A stretch of DNA of 64,000 nt from assembly GCA_014058105.1 (NCBI GenBank), contig JACGCM010000604.1, positions 682,001 to 746,000 of the forward strand. Direction: 5' to 3'. Origin of the DNA: Kingdonia uniflora (taxonomy: Eukaryota > Streptophyta > Magnoliopsida > Ranunculales > Circaeasteraceae). Shown in pieces: positions 1 through 11,060 of this stretch. The translations under genes were made by a program, and so were the position numbers. The notes beneath the pieces were generated by a model. It had not been told where the DNA came from. It searched no databases and saw only the letters and a list, made by a program, of their open reading frames with translations. The stretch's first letter is position 1. Every line of letters starts with the position of its first letter.

Positions 1-456
1 ACTAGGGAATTGTGGTGAGATAAAAGTGAATCTTGATTTTTGTGTGAGAGACAAAAAGAGAGAGAGGCCTTGAGAAAACTCTTGCATCGCTTATGCAGAG
101 TTGTAGAGAGGAGAAAATCCTGCTGATTATCATCGTTTTGAGATCATATAGGCTGAATAGAGAGATTATGAGATCAATTGTAATCGTCACCTTCTTCTTC
201 TAGTAAAATCTCTTAACTCCGTGGACGTAGACATCGTTTTTGCCAAACCACGTTAAATCTTGTGTGTGTAGGTAATCTTTAATATTCTTTGTTTTAGAAT
301 TGTTTAGATCGTGTTTGCCATTAATACTCTGTAGACTTACATAAGAGAAAAACAGAAATCGATTAGGGAGGATTTGATCGTACTATTGTTGATTCTCGAT
401 CCTGGAACTTGTTGTTCTCGATCTTGGATCTGTTTCGATCTGTATCTATCCCAACA
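1..456 (+). mobile_element. 3' part of a Ty1/copia-type LTR (solo or 3' LTR), cut by the window start
   Basis: The sequence resembles the R-U5 half of a plant copia LTR: a CCGTGGACGTAG block near 221, then a CCAAACCACGTTAAATC block, a T-rich stretch and a repeated TCTCGATC run. It closes with the inverted-repeat end CCCAACA at 450-456. No primer-binding site (TGGTATCAGAGC) follows, so this is the right-hand LTR of an element or a solo LTR rather than a 5' LTR. Its left end and target-site duplication lie outside the window. No coding capacity is seen. The copia assignment rests on recalled LTR style and end sequence, not on coding domains. Confidence 0.6.
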
Positions 457-1056
457 CTAACAAATACGATGATCAATGGGAGCAGAAAATTTGAACCTGA
501 GTCTCCCAACATTTTATTTTTAATTTGTCTAAGAAATAATCAGAACATTGTGTAGTAGACGTAAATATCAATGTCTAGGGTTTGTAATTGAATATCTGTG
601 ACATGGTTTAGAGCACTCATGCTCCCAATTTGTATAACATGGTTTAGAATGTCTATAACATGCATGGTTTATAACATTGTATAAAAATGGTAGATTATTA
701 GCTTATGTAATATTGGTCTAACGTTTTCTTTCTCGCGAAAGAAAGGAATTAAGAAGTATTTCTTTTTCTGAAATTCAAAGCAAAATTTCGCCAAAACTTT
801 TGGGATTTAGATGACATTTGCGGATTGAAACTTCAATTTGCTTTTAGGTTGATGTTTTTAAAGATGAGAAGGATGCTAGAAGGATGACGAAATATACCGA
901 TATCAATACTATAGAACGATAACAAACATAAAGTGGGTAAAATTTTCTTTGGTTAATTTATGAAAATGATGGATTGATATCGTATCATTATTTTCTTGCA
1001 GTCAAAGAACGAAAAAAAAAGACATCAAAATTCCGAATCCACAATTATCTCTGTTC
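457..1056. other. Intergenic stretch without recognised features
   Basis: AT-rich DNA with no convincing ORF, RNA gene or repeat on either strand. A plus-strand ORF-like stretch at 996-1262 is only the reverse of the minus-strand cysteine-rich exon described next. The stretch follows the stop of that gene and probably holds its 3' UTR. Confidence 0.5.
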
Positions 1057-1573
1057 TCACGCCCTTTTTGGCGGCGGCGGCGGTGGGAACCATGGATCGC
1101 AGCAAAACTTACACAATGGAGGATTCTGCTCGATATCACAATAGCAGCAAGCCGAATAGCATTTGCTGGTGCAAGCTGAACATATTTAACAAAGACAAAA
1201 AAATAATGAGATCTTGTGCATTTGTGTTCTTGTATTTTGTAGTAAGCATAAATATATGCTAGGACCGCATTTTCGACAACACCGTGTATCTCCCATTAGC
1301 TCACACCATAATGTGAAAAATCTAACCACATACGGTGAAAACGAATCGATATAGGGGTAGACGGGTAGGGCAGGCAAGCCTTTGAAACTTCACTAGTAAA
1401 AAAATGAAAATTGAGGAGAAAGTAAGAGTATCAATCACCTTTAACAACGATGGCTTTATCGGAACATGTTCAGGATTGATAAGAAACGGAAGGCGGGCAT
1501 TGGCCCCAGAAGCTTCGACTGTAACTGCGGAAATAAGAACCAAAAGAGAAATTATCACCCTAGCCTTCACCAT
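1057..1573 (-). CDS. Putative two-exon secreted cysteine-rich peptide (Bowman-Birk-like pattern), possibly a pseudogene
   Basis: Exon 1 (1573-1439) encodes 45 residues: MVKARVIISLLVLISAVTVE is a typical signal peptide, followed by a short pro-region. It ends at a good splice donor, AAAG|GTGATT. A pyrimidine-rich tract and acceptor TTCAG precede exon 2 (1175-1057). One exon 2 frame gives 38 residues with eight Cys (spacing C-x3-C-x3-CC-x-C-x8-C-x2-CC), then Trp-Phe and six prolines before a TGA. Cys density and the PP-x-C pattern recall Bowman-Birk inhibitors, but the match is not exact. Direct joining of the obvious donor (phase 0) and acceptor leaves the Cys frame one nucleotide out of phase, so either another donor is used or the gene has a frameshift. 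ATG 1573 was chosen because the upstream in-frame codon is only GTG. No similar neighbour is present. Confidence 0.5.
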
Positions 1574-1640
1574 CTTGTTTCTCACCCTAAACACCTTAAA
1601 GTTTAAACTTTGTTTGCTCTCCTCTGTCTCTCACAATGCA

Positions 1641-1650
1641 ATAATTTATA
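1641..1650 (-). promoter_or_regulatory. TATA box of the cysteine-rich peptide gene
   Basis: On the minus strand TATAAATTAT lies about 70 nt upstream of the ATG at 1573. This fits a start site near 1615 and a short 5' leader. It supports reading 1573-1057 as a transcribed gene rather than a chance ORF. Confidence 0.5.
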
Positions 1651-1654
1651 GGCA

Positions 1655-1947
1655 TCACAAGTTTAATGAGGAAATCGCGATAATAAATATTTAGATACAA
1701 AAATTAAAAGCTTTATGGGTACCCAACTTTATTATTCTTAAATCGCCTTTTTATTATAGTTTAAATAATTTTGTGAATATCCCCATATATTATAGTTTAC
1801 GTTATTCTTAATCTTCATCAATAAAAACAGTGAATCTTAACAACTGTATTCTCTTATTTGCTCTTAAATTACATATATTTTCGATCATATACTAGAAAAA
1901 AAATAAAATTGCAAGGTATATAATTTGAGGTGAGGTAGACCCATGAC
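1655..1947. other. AT-rich upstream region without recognised features
   Basis: Very AT-rich sequence upstream of the minus-strand peptide gene, up to the left end of the hAT element. No ORF or repeat family was recognised. Confidence 0.5.
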
Positions 1948-2439
1948 CAGGGGTGAAACCAAGAACTTTGTCTAGTGGGGTCGAAGCCTACTATAAACTT
2001 TATTAAATTTTGCTTGCAAATAATAAATATAACATTATTATAACAAATAACAAAAATCTTAATTAGATTAAAAAATAATAATTTATTAGATAGTGGAAGA
2101 TCTTAACAAAAACTAAAATAGATTAAACCATATAAATATAGAAGTTTTTAAGAAATAAAAAAAAATCCCCCAATGTCTTTAACAAGTTTTCAATCCCTTT
2201 AACTTGAATCGATAAGTCTTCATAGTTTGAAAATATACATGATCGTTTCATCCGTGGTGTCTTTAAGGGATTCTTTCTCGATGTATACAACGATACAGTC
2301 ATTCAGCCAATCATCCCCCACCCTATTGCACATGTAGTTTTCTATAATAATGCATATTTGGAAAAATTCTTTCAACAGTAGCAGTAGCAACCGGTAAAAG
2401 TAATGTCAAAGTTATAATTGAATAAACCAAGGGAAACAC

Positions 2440-3630
2440 TTTATCTTTTTTCGTTGTAACTAGGCCATTTTTCGGATCGAAAATGTGGGCAGTTGGCAAA
2501 TTTTTCGTTTTTTTTTCGGAAACATAAATTTCGTTTCGATTTTTTTTTCTAGAAAAGCGAAAAATGGATCCGGATCCGAATCCGAAAAAATTGGATTTAT
2601 CAGAAAATTCAAAATTCTAAAAATTTTGGAAAAAAAACCAAAATTTCGGATATTTTGGATAAAATCGGAAATTTTGTATTTTGGCAGGAAATTGTCACTG
2701 TATTAGTATCTCATAAACATATTATTAGGCAAATGTTAATAAAGGATACCATCATAGAAACTTCGGTACACAACAAATGATAACAACTTGGAAATAAATA
2801 TTGTCCAAATGATAAAGTTCACAAATTAAAACATCATCTCACAAGCCTAAGTAAACTGTTTTAAGACAAAATATCACCAAATACCAATGACGGCCTCTCT
2901 TTAAAGATAAGTGAAGAAAGATAAAAAGCAACCACCCATTATTACTTAAACGCATAAGTCTAACCCTATGAAACCAACTGAACACCACATGACCATGTCT
3001 CACCCCCACCTTGGCTTCAAGAGCTATTTAACATGTCTGAAATAACATGAACTCTTCTTCAACGAGGTGGAGAAGAGAGAACCCTTGCAGAGAGGGAGAA
3101 GAAAGATGTTGTGTTTATGTTTTAGGTTTTAGAGATAGATAGAGGAATAGAGGCAGACATAGATAAACTATATTTTGTAACTTTGTTTGTGTTCTAGGTT
3201 TAAGTTTAACCCGAAGTAGTCAAGTTGAAACTAAGGTAGGGTGTGGAAATGCAAATTTCAAATTAAATCTAATAGACCTTATTCAGAAGAATCGGATTGA
3301 ATTTTATTCAAAAGAATCGGAACGGATGTTACTCGGAAGAATTAGATTGGATTTTATTCAAAAGAATCATAACGGATGTTACTCAGAAGAATCGGATTGA
3401 ATTTTATTCAAAAAAATCAGAACGGATGTTACTCCGAAGAATCAGATCGGATGATATTCAGAAGAATCGCATTAAAAATTTTGAAAAATCGAAATAAAAG
3501 GTTATTTGATTTCGATCCAATTATTTTTAGAAAAAATCGAAAATCGGATTTTTGAAAATTGGAAACGTAAAATATGGTTCAAAAAAAGGAAAAATCAGAT
3601 CGAATTTCAGAAAAAATTAGAAGTTCATAA
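2440..3630. mobile_element. Insertion of unknown class inside the hAT transposase
   Basis: About 1.2 kb separates the transposase core (ending near 3630) from its dimerisation block (starting near 2434). Its two flanks are rich in degenerate A/T runs with GGATCCGGATCCGAATCCG-like words (2560-2600) and AAATCGGATTTT words (3540-3600). The middle is ordinary AT-rich DNA without an ORF. Such subterminal word repeats suggest a non-autonomous DNA transposon, but terminal repeats and a target duplication could not be fixed. Confidence 0.4.
3285..3475 (+). repeat. Three 60-bp tandem repeats
   Basis: Units repeat exactly every 60 bp with the shared core GAACGGATGTTACTC followed by a GAAGAAT...GATT..ATTCAAAA segment. 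About three units are seen with a few substitutions each. Because 60 is a multiple of three, one reading frame stays open across them (3297-3497), but this looks like a by-product rather than a gene. Confidence 0.75.
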
Positions 3631-5509
3631 AAAAGTTGCAACTTATCAAGATCGCCCATCCCTTTCAAACCTACAAATTGATCAATCTTTGGACGCACAT
3701 CATCAATATATGTTTCAAGTTGATCTAAAAGAAACTAGATATCCATTGGAGAAAAATCGGTTTCATAGAACTCGGCAAGGCGAAATAATATTTCCATATC
3801 AAAATTAGAAAATGAATCTTCGAGGCTCAAACATGCCATACAAAGAAACAGTTCAGTGTTCACTTCATTAAAACAACCATTTAGGTCCATAAGTTGATGA
3901 TCTAAGCAATTGTTGAATAATTTAGAGCGGCAATATTGTTCGTTTGTACTTATGTTAGCATAATGTCGTGATCGATCTTTAGGTACAAACTCATCCCCCA
4001 TGATAGGTGTTGGGATTTTATGTTTGCTACAATAAGCATTAACTTCCTTTAAAAGCGAATCCCAACCATTATCTCTCATCTTTTACAATCTTTCATTGGC
4101 AACTTTAACCAAATTAATTGCATTTACGATATCCTGATCTTTTCGTTGTAATTCTTTTGACAACTCATTAGTAAATACAAATATATTCTTCATAAGAAAG
4201 AGTATTAAGGAGCATTCTAGGCTTTGTTATGATTTGCAATATAATGTAGAAGCTCCAAAAAGTTCCATTTGTTGTTTGATCATTCTGACTCATCATGACC
4301 CCAGAAAGATAATCCCAATTTTAGAAGAAGCCGGATTGCATGGACAGATGCAGTGAGACGCGTCCAGTAATCATCTAGGCTTTCATCAGTCTGCTTCACG
4401 ATTCAAGTATGAATATTTTGCTCCGGGTTTAATAAATTCTCACATTTTTTATATGCCCAGCAATGAGCACTGTTAACCCCTCCCACATAAATTTACAATC
4501 TTTCCTTCTTATTCCAGTTATCAAATCCCTTTAATGTGAAAGATTCACCTCAGTCTTGGTCAGTATTTTCTTTCTTAAAAAGATAACAAAATAAATAATA
4601 AACAACGTCATTTTTTTGGCTATACTCCAACCAACCGGGAACTCATCTAACCTTTTCACGTGAAAGTGCCTAAAAGCTACACTCTTGAATGTTTGAGGAA
4701 AATTGTATATAGTCACTAGGTTGACATGGACCATTTTGCAGATATGATCTTCAAACCTAATCTTGATCATTTGGAGGATATTCTAAAATTGATATTTGAA
4801 AACTATGATATGCTAGAAGCTTTGATAAATCAATCTCTATATGTCTGCGCTTTGAGCTTGGTTCGACTTGCTCATGAACAATATTTTGTTGTGTTGAGGG
4901 TGGTGAAATTTGATTTCCATGTGTAGGAACCGATTCATCTTTATTTCCTTGAGTAGGAAGTTGTTGATCGATATTCCTTGAATAGGAAGCAATTGATTCC
5001 CTTGACGAGGAAGCATTTGATCATTATTCCCTTGAGTAGGAAGTAATGTATCGCTTGAAAAGGTTGGAAGAAGACTCATACCAAGAATTAAAAATCCCCT
5101 CCTTAATGTGTTATTAACAACTCCTCCACCTCGAAATACGAGAGCTAGAGCTTTAACGGTGGTGAAAATTAGGTTTTTTTGGGGTTAGCCATTTTTACTT
5201 TTTCACAAACTGAGTGTTTATCCTTGTGAAGGAGAATCATCCAAGAGTAGATTGAGGTGGCCCATTGATAAGAATCCACAAAGACAAACAAAAATGGTTT
5301 GCATTTAATTTTAAGCAAGTTAAGGGGGCATTTGCTAATATGAAGTTAATAGTAGTTAACATTTTACCAAGTCAGGACTAAAAGGACAACTCAGTGGGGT
5401 CAAAACTTGGTCACGCGTGCACAGTGTTGAAAACCCAAAAATAATATACATGAGATTTTGAAGTTAGTATGGTCATTTGACCCCACTCGTCCCCCTAGCT
5501 TTGCCACTG

Positions 5510-6069
5510 CCTCGCTAATGCTTCAGTATTACAAAATAGGCCTAATAGGTCTGGTTAGGCCCCTAACCTATGCCACCACTACCTCAAAACTGAAATGCTT
5601 CAGTGATAGGATTTATACCTTCATTTGGAAAAATGGCTTTTGTATGAAGGTTGTTGGTAGGGTGAAGCTTGGTACAGCTGTATTTCCATCTCTAATCTAT
5701 GAGCAATGATTATTTTTTGATTTAAAAAGGATTTCAGGTGGTATTAATTGACGTACATGATATTTCCTCAATGTTTACAACTGCTAAAAGGCGGTAAATT
5801 TTAGTCAAAAACATTTCAGTTAGCCACAAGTACTCGTCGCACTCCAGAATTGAAATACAATATTGAAAACTGTAAATTGAAAACAAAAATAAAACAACAC
5901 ATAAAGTTCCTTTCATTCATTCGAGACAATAATTTACTTGATCTTCTATAATAGAATTTAGCAATTCTTCAAATGGCACTTTTACAAACAGGCACCATTT
6001 ACATTCCTTTAAGCAAACAAAAAAATTACAGTTATTAAGGCATAATAGACCACTCAATAAGGCCGCAAC
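5510..6069. other. Spacer between the hAT element and the DUF295 pseudogene
   Basis: No convincing gene or known repeat is seen. A short plus-strand ORF (5458-5709) begins inside the hAT end and has no recognisable domain. The right part probably includes the 3' flank of the minus-strand DUF295 pseudogene. Confidence 0.4.
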
Positions 6070-7450
6070 CATCCACTAACTATGTTGGGACAAGGCAGCT
6101 TCACAAAAATATCCCCGTTGTCCATGTTATACTTGTATAAGTACCTGCAGTGGCAGGTAGTAATAAATACAGTCTCCTTTTACTCCTAGTTCTTTAGATG
6201 AAACTATTGTTGACCAGGAATTGCCTAACAACATGACTTGATCACCTAGATATCCACCCTCATCCAAGCAAACCTAGAAAAATCTAATTTGAAGATATAG
6301 AAGCTCTTAACTTTAGCATTATCTTCACCCTTGAAAATTTTGCAAACTAAAAGTATTTCTCCACACAATTCAACTATCGAGACTTGAATAACTGTGATGT
6401 TTATTAGGGGGTGTTTGTTTTGAAGTACTGAATACTGATTGCTGAGCGTTTTGAAGTGCTGAATATTGAATGCTTTAAAATGTTGAATTTTATGGTGCTT
6501 TATTTTTAAACAGTGTTGAATGCCAATAGATGTCTTAAATACCCCTGCTTTAAAAATAACACAAGTTGTACTATTACGCTCTATACGAAATAACTAGAAC
6601 TACTACTAATATTGTCACCACCATCACCTTTACTGCCACATATACATATTTCTCAATCAAAATAATTTTTCCAATAATTAGATGTTTGTTTGCGAGGGAG
6701 TTGAGAGAAAAAAAAATCATTGTTGATAATTTTTGCGGATCTTTTGTCAAAGAATTTTTTGTGGGTAATAAGGGGTAATATAGGGAGAGAAATAAAAGAG
6801 GAGTACGTAATGGCTAGTAAGCTTATCAAAATAGCTTAGTAGTTTTGGCTTACTAGCAACTGCTTACTATCTAGTAAGCCAAAAAAGAAATACCACTTCA
6901 AATGCTTAATACCCCTATTGAGCACTTCAGTAAGCAGTAAGCTAAAAAACAAACACCCCCTTAATGATTGATGAACCTCACCACTAAACATATCCAGTTC
7001 AAATTGTTATACATTTACATCAATCGCACCGGCGTCCATAATTATAATTGTATCTCCATCACTGATATATATTTTACCATTGAAAGAAACAAAAAAAAAT
7101 TGTTCACTGAAAGGTTTGACTAATCTATATTTTTTTCAACTCTTGTTTGATCCAATGGTTGTCTTGACATGGCCGGCAATATAAGGAAAATGAAACCTCA
7201 CTGCTCAAGAGCACTACCATACAATTGCATGTGTCACTTTTATCACTTGTTGGAGATGCTAAAATACAAATAGGGATTTTTTTTATAAAGTTTGAAATTG
7301 GGAAGTTTCATTTTACTCACCGATAAAGGGTTGTACAAAATACATTTAGCGGGTCACTGGTTATTTCTCATCACCTAAGCAACTCATACCTTTCATCTCC
7401 GGTATTTTTCTACAGTACACCTTCCATATGATAACGTGTAACAAGTTTAA
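6070..7450 (-). pseudogene. F-box/DUF295 (KIB-like) protein pseudogene
   Basis: Minus-strand fragments in family order: KIPEMKGMSCLGD and a PF-GE segment (about 7420-7310), then the LASPTSDKSDTC region (about 7260), FFVSFNGKIYISDGDTII (about 7080) and ELDMFSGEVH (about 6980). A 554-bp MITE follows, then VIQVSIVELCGEILLVCK (about 6390), FYIFKLDFSRFAWMRVD (about 6310) and SSKELGVKGDCIYY (about 6190). These are the conserved blocks of the DUF295 domain, found mostly in plant F-box proteins. Stops, frameshifts and the MITE make it non-functional. No F-box is visible: the upstream side is cut by retroelement A near 7494. A paralogous relic lies at 54530-56030. Confidence 0.75.
6407..6960. mobile_element. 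Tourist-like (PIF/Harbinger) MITE, 554 bp
   Basis: Inverted terminal repeats GGGGGTGTTTGTTTT (6407-6421) and its complement (ending 6960) are perfect over 15 bp. They are flanked by the direct repeat TTA at 6404-6406 and 6961-6963. Length, TIR start and the 3-bp TTA duplication are diagnostic of Tourist-type MITEs mobilised by PIF/Harbinger transposases. Subterminal regions are rich in AGTACTGAAT and TTAGTAAGCC-like words. There is no coding capacity. It sits inside the DUF295 pseudogene. Confidence 0.9.
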
Positions 7451-7501
7451 TTACGTTGTTTCCTTTTATGAAGGAAGACAAGAGCTGCTGAAGTGGATAA
7501 G

Positions 7502-7878
7502 TGTGGGAAATATATATAATTGCTATAATTAATAATTGGATACAAAAAATATATTATATTAACTTCTTCTCCTACTCTTTAAAAATCCCCTGTTCTTGAG
7601 TGGAGTCTTCCCTAAGATTGGCGGCAGACCTCAATGGGATGGTTTTCTGTGTTGTAGCCTCTAGATGGACTTCTTATCTATTTAACCTGATAGAGTTAGA
7701 GTGGTCTTCCCATTATACCCTCAAACCCTAATAAAGAGTAACGCTAGGTCCCACCTACCTTAACTTAGTATAACAATTGGGCATAACCAATAACACTTAT
7801 ACGACCTATTAACATATGTGCTCGTGAACTGGAAGTTAAAAACATTGAGTAGTGTCGGTATAGATGGAAAATCCAACA
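7502..7878 (-). repeat. 3' LTR of the minus-strand copia element (377 bp)
   Basis: It aligns along its length with 13308-13675. The minus-strand start TGTTGG is at 7878; the far end is TGTGGG at 7502, mutated from TGTTGG. The two LTRs differ at many positions, so the insertion is old. Confidence 0.9.
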
Positions 7879-7894
7879 ATCTCCCACCTAACGC
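7879..7894 (-). promoter_or_regulatory. Polypurine tract of the copia element
   Basis: On the minus strand AGGTGGGAGAT directly precedes the 3' LTR start TGTTGG at 7878. This is the usual copia priming site for plus-strand DNA synthesis. Confidence 0.8.
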
Positions 7895-8549
7895 TAACTC
7901 GATTTTTTACAAAAAATGTTTTTAGCCTGATTTACGGTTTTTATGAAAAGCGGATGGCCATCCTTTGTTTTTAAAAAGAACCACACATAATAATTTGTCG
8001 AAGGCAATGCTACATCGAACTTGTCTATCATTCTACGACTAAAAAAATGGCTAATATGGTTCACGGACAAATTTTGGTCAAGCCTTTGAGCATATGTCTA
8101 ATTCATAGCGTAGATATCAGGCCAATAGCCTCAATAACTTTCAAGTATGATTTCTTTACTGGTGGATTTTAGTGTGCGAATCACAAATGTACGCCTTAAT
8201 GATTTATTGGTACATTTCCATTAGTGTTCTGCAACATTTGTTAACCAGACACACGTCATTTCAATACTTAGACAAACCGTCATGCAAAGACTATCGCTCA
8301 TACTGAAATAAAGGCCAAAAGATGTGGAGCCTACCCATATCCAGCCCAAGCAAACTTGAGAAACCTTTTAGTATTTTCTATAGGCACTTGATACTTAGAC
8401 AATCGTCATGTGATAAAATCGCTCATACCTAAAACTTTACAGCAATTGTAATTTAAACTGAATATGTGATCATATAATAACGGATCCAAATATAATAGCA
8501 GCTAAATAATCAAAATCAAATCTAAATGTCGACCAAAATAATAACCAGG

Positions 8550-11060
8550 AAAAACTCCCACATGGATAAAGAATCCTAGTGAAGTAACAGTAAATAAAAA
8601 AAACAATAACTACTCCCACATTAACGAGCGATCCTCAAAGAGACTCCAAAAAAAACTGAGTCAGAGTAGCCCAAAACCATGAGCTCATCCGAGCTTTTAT
8701 AAAAAAATCTATAATCTTTAGTCCTCTTCAAATGGCAAAGAACCTTCTTGGCTGCCTGCCAGTAAATAATAGAAGGGTTTTGTTAGTACCTTCCTAATAT
8801 CCCAACAACAAAACTAATGTCGGGTCTCATACATATCATGCCATAGACTTTCGTCTCTTGAAGAAACCAGACTTCACTGCTTGCGATTAAAATATCATTG
8901 ACGTACAAAAACAAAAATATAAAACATCTCCCACTCTGTTTGACGTATATACAATGATCTATTTTACACTTGACAAAATTGTAGTTCGAAACCACCTCAT
9001 AAAATTGTAAGTACCACTGCCTAGACGCCTGCCTGAGACCGTAGATAGAGCTATTAAGCTTCCAAAATAGTTGAACCTTCCCTTCGGTCTTAAAACCTTT
9101 AGGTTGGTACATATAAATCTCCTCGTTGAGACGTCCATTAAAAAAAATTTCTTGATGTAAATCTAGCAAAGCTCCAAGTCAAAATACATCGTAAGAGCTA
9201 AAATTATTCGTAATGAATCCTTCTTCGAAACTGGTGAAAAAGTCTCATCAAAGTCAATTCCTGGACGCTCCTTGAAACCCTTCCCAACAAGTTTTGCTTG
9301 GAAACGCTCAACCTTCCCTTCAGAATCACGTTTAACCTTAAAGATCTATTTGCATTCAACTTTCTTAGATCCTTTAGGTAAATGTGTCAACTCCCACACA
9401 GAGTTGTGAAACATAGAATTCATTTCCTCTATCATGGTATTACGCCACTATTCATCAAAACAACTAGCCATAGCCAAACTAAAAGATATTGGATCCTCAA
9501 AATTAAATAATTCCCCTTCAACTGAAAAAAAAAGTGGTAATCTAAAGAAATAGCTGAACGCCTCTCTCTAAGGGATCTCTGCGTAGGATCAAGAGGCTCG
9601 GCTAGAGGTGGAATAATAGGAAGCTAAACATGAGTGGGTAGAGGAAAAAAAATCTGAGGGAGAACTTGTGCTACAATGTGGTCTGGAACAGGGTCTGGAA
9701 TAATAGATGAGTCTAAAAGCCGTACCGATCAAAGTGGCAATATTAGATAAACGTAGAAGCATATAGCAACATTGATCGCAGTAGCAGTTGGAATCTGAGT
9801 TTCAGAACCCCCCTCAAAGATAAACTCTATATGAATAGTACTGGCAAAGGGATCTCTCTCCTCTATGAAATGAGCCTGAGCACACTCAGCAATCTTCATG
9901 GGTAGACGAGGATAATTAAACCTAAAACCTATTAAACTCTTTGAGAAACCAATGAAGAAACAACTTACTGACCTCGAATCTTACTTTCCGATATTCGGGT
10001 TAAACAGTTTTACCTCTGTAGAATAACACCAAACACACAAGTGATTAAGACTAGGATTAACTGGTATAGAACGAGAAGGAACTCGATTATGAATATAGAT
10101 TGAAAAGTGTAAAAACTTTCCCAACAAATTTATAGGAAATTAGTATGACATAACATGCTATGAATCATATCCTAATAAGTTTGATTACAGAGTTTAAAAA
10201 ATACCGCTCTGCTCTAGTTATCCAGAGATATTGTGTTGGGCTATAGTACCTTGATCTTTTAAATACATAAATAATGGTCCCAAATGTTGACCGTCTAAAT
10301 CGATCTTTCCATAATACTCGCCTCCTAGATCTGACCGGACAACCTTGATCTTTCTATCTAACTGTTTCTCAACCTCTAACGGGAAAGTCTTAAATACATC
10401 AAGTGATTCAAGCTTCTGATGGATAAGAAAAACATAGGTATAACAAGAGAAATTATCAATGAAAGTGATAAAATATCGAAGACCACCTCAGGACAGAATA
10501 AGAAAAAGATCCACATATGTTTGTATGAGTCATCAGTAAAAGGTTTGTCCTATGGGTAGATTATTCAGAAATACTAGAACATTTAAAAAATAGATGAAAT
10601 ACTAGCCTCAGCAGATAAGCATAAAAGATAATTCTCTAATAAATAGTAAAGAGATAAACGATATAACCCATAAACTAGTAAACCAGAACCAATAATAGAA
10701 TCATGATAAATAATGTCAAAACCACCATGTCTAAAATTGAAAAAATAACTGAAAAGAGTACAACCGAGAAAATAAAACCAGAGATCGTCTCATCGAAGGA
10801 ATATAAAAGGTGTCTGTCAAATCTAAAGTAACAACTATGTCTAAAACCAAGTGAAAAAATGCCAACGAACTCAATGGGAAGGCTTCTAGCATCTCTCGAG
10901 AAAACCTGTTCCTCAGGCCTTGCCGGCCGCCTACTGATGAACCCTTGTGGATAATTCCAAATATGAACAGTTGCCCCATAATCAAACCACCAAGAGTTGT
11001 TGGGAACATCAACCAAATTGGATTCAAAGCAGACATAAATGTGCGAGCGCATATTTCCAC
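8550..11060 (-). pseudogene. Copia pol relic: protease, integrase, reverse transcriptase, RNase H
   Basis: The first recognisable block is NSWWFDYGATVHIWNYPQGF (about 10985-10930), the protease region, where the catalytic D-S/T-G has become D-Y-G. Integrase blocks follow around 10350-10170 (VRSDLGGEYYGKIDLDG, YLKDQGTIAQ). RT begins near 9450 (KGSKKVECKQIFKVKRD, GKGFKERPGIDFDETFSPVS) and continues in 9169-8783 with RLNEEIYMYQPKGF, SSIYGLRQASRQWYLQFYEV and the active-site block LYVNDILIAS (YVDD in active enzymes). More than 100 expected residues are then missing before MICMRPDISFVVGILGRYQ and an RNase H start. Multiple stops and this deletion make it inactive. Confidence 0.85.

Larger units (their letters stand above)
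2285..5080 (-). pseudogene. hAT transposase pseudogene (zinc finger MYM-type protein 1-like)
   Basis: Read on the minus strand, fragments appear in family order. An N-terminal TTF-finger region has GWSIAKKMTLFIIYF (about 4620), resembling the family's EYSxAKDAAFCLCCYLF. Next comes LTASVHAIRLLLKLGLSFWG around 4350-4300. The core block 4079-3735 contains RDNGWDSLLKEV, CSKHKIPTP, FVPKDRSRHY and FNEVNTELFLCMACLS, continued by a frame with YIDDVRPKIDQF. After the insertion, the C-terminal dimerisation block FPLVYSIITLTLLLPVATAT lies at about 2430-2370. Stops and frameshifts interrupt every block, so no active transposase can be made. These domains in this order are characteristic of plant MYM-type hAT transposases. 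Confidence 0.75.
1948..5509 (-). mobile_element. Decayed hAT DNA transposon with TTF/MYM-type transposase relic
   Basis: The left end CAGGGGTGAAACC (1948) and the complement of the right end, CAGTGGCAAAGCTAGGGG (ending 5509), form an imperfect terminal inverted repeat of the CAGTGGCGGAGC type. Both ends lead into GTGGGGTC a short way inside. Between them, minus-strand fragments match a hAT transposase in order. A nested insertion (about 2440-3630) separates the last domain from the rest. I found no convincing 8-bp target duplication, so exact ends are uncertain by a few bases. Confidence 0.65.

Noticed and set aside
996..1262. Plus-strand 88-codon ORF
   Set aside because: It is the reverse of the minus-strand cysteine-rich exon. 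Its own peptide has no family features and no good start context.
3735..4079. Intact host zinc finger MYM-type gene
   Set aside because: The frame is only one block of a hAT transposase. Neighbouring blocks are in other frames with stops and terminal inverted repeats surround it, so it is a transposon relic.
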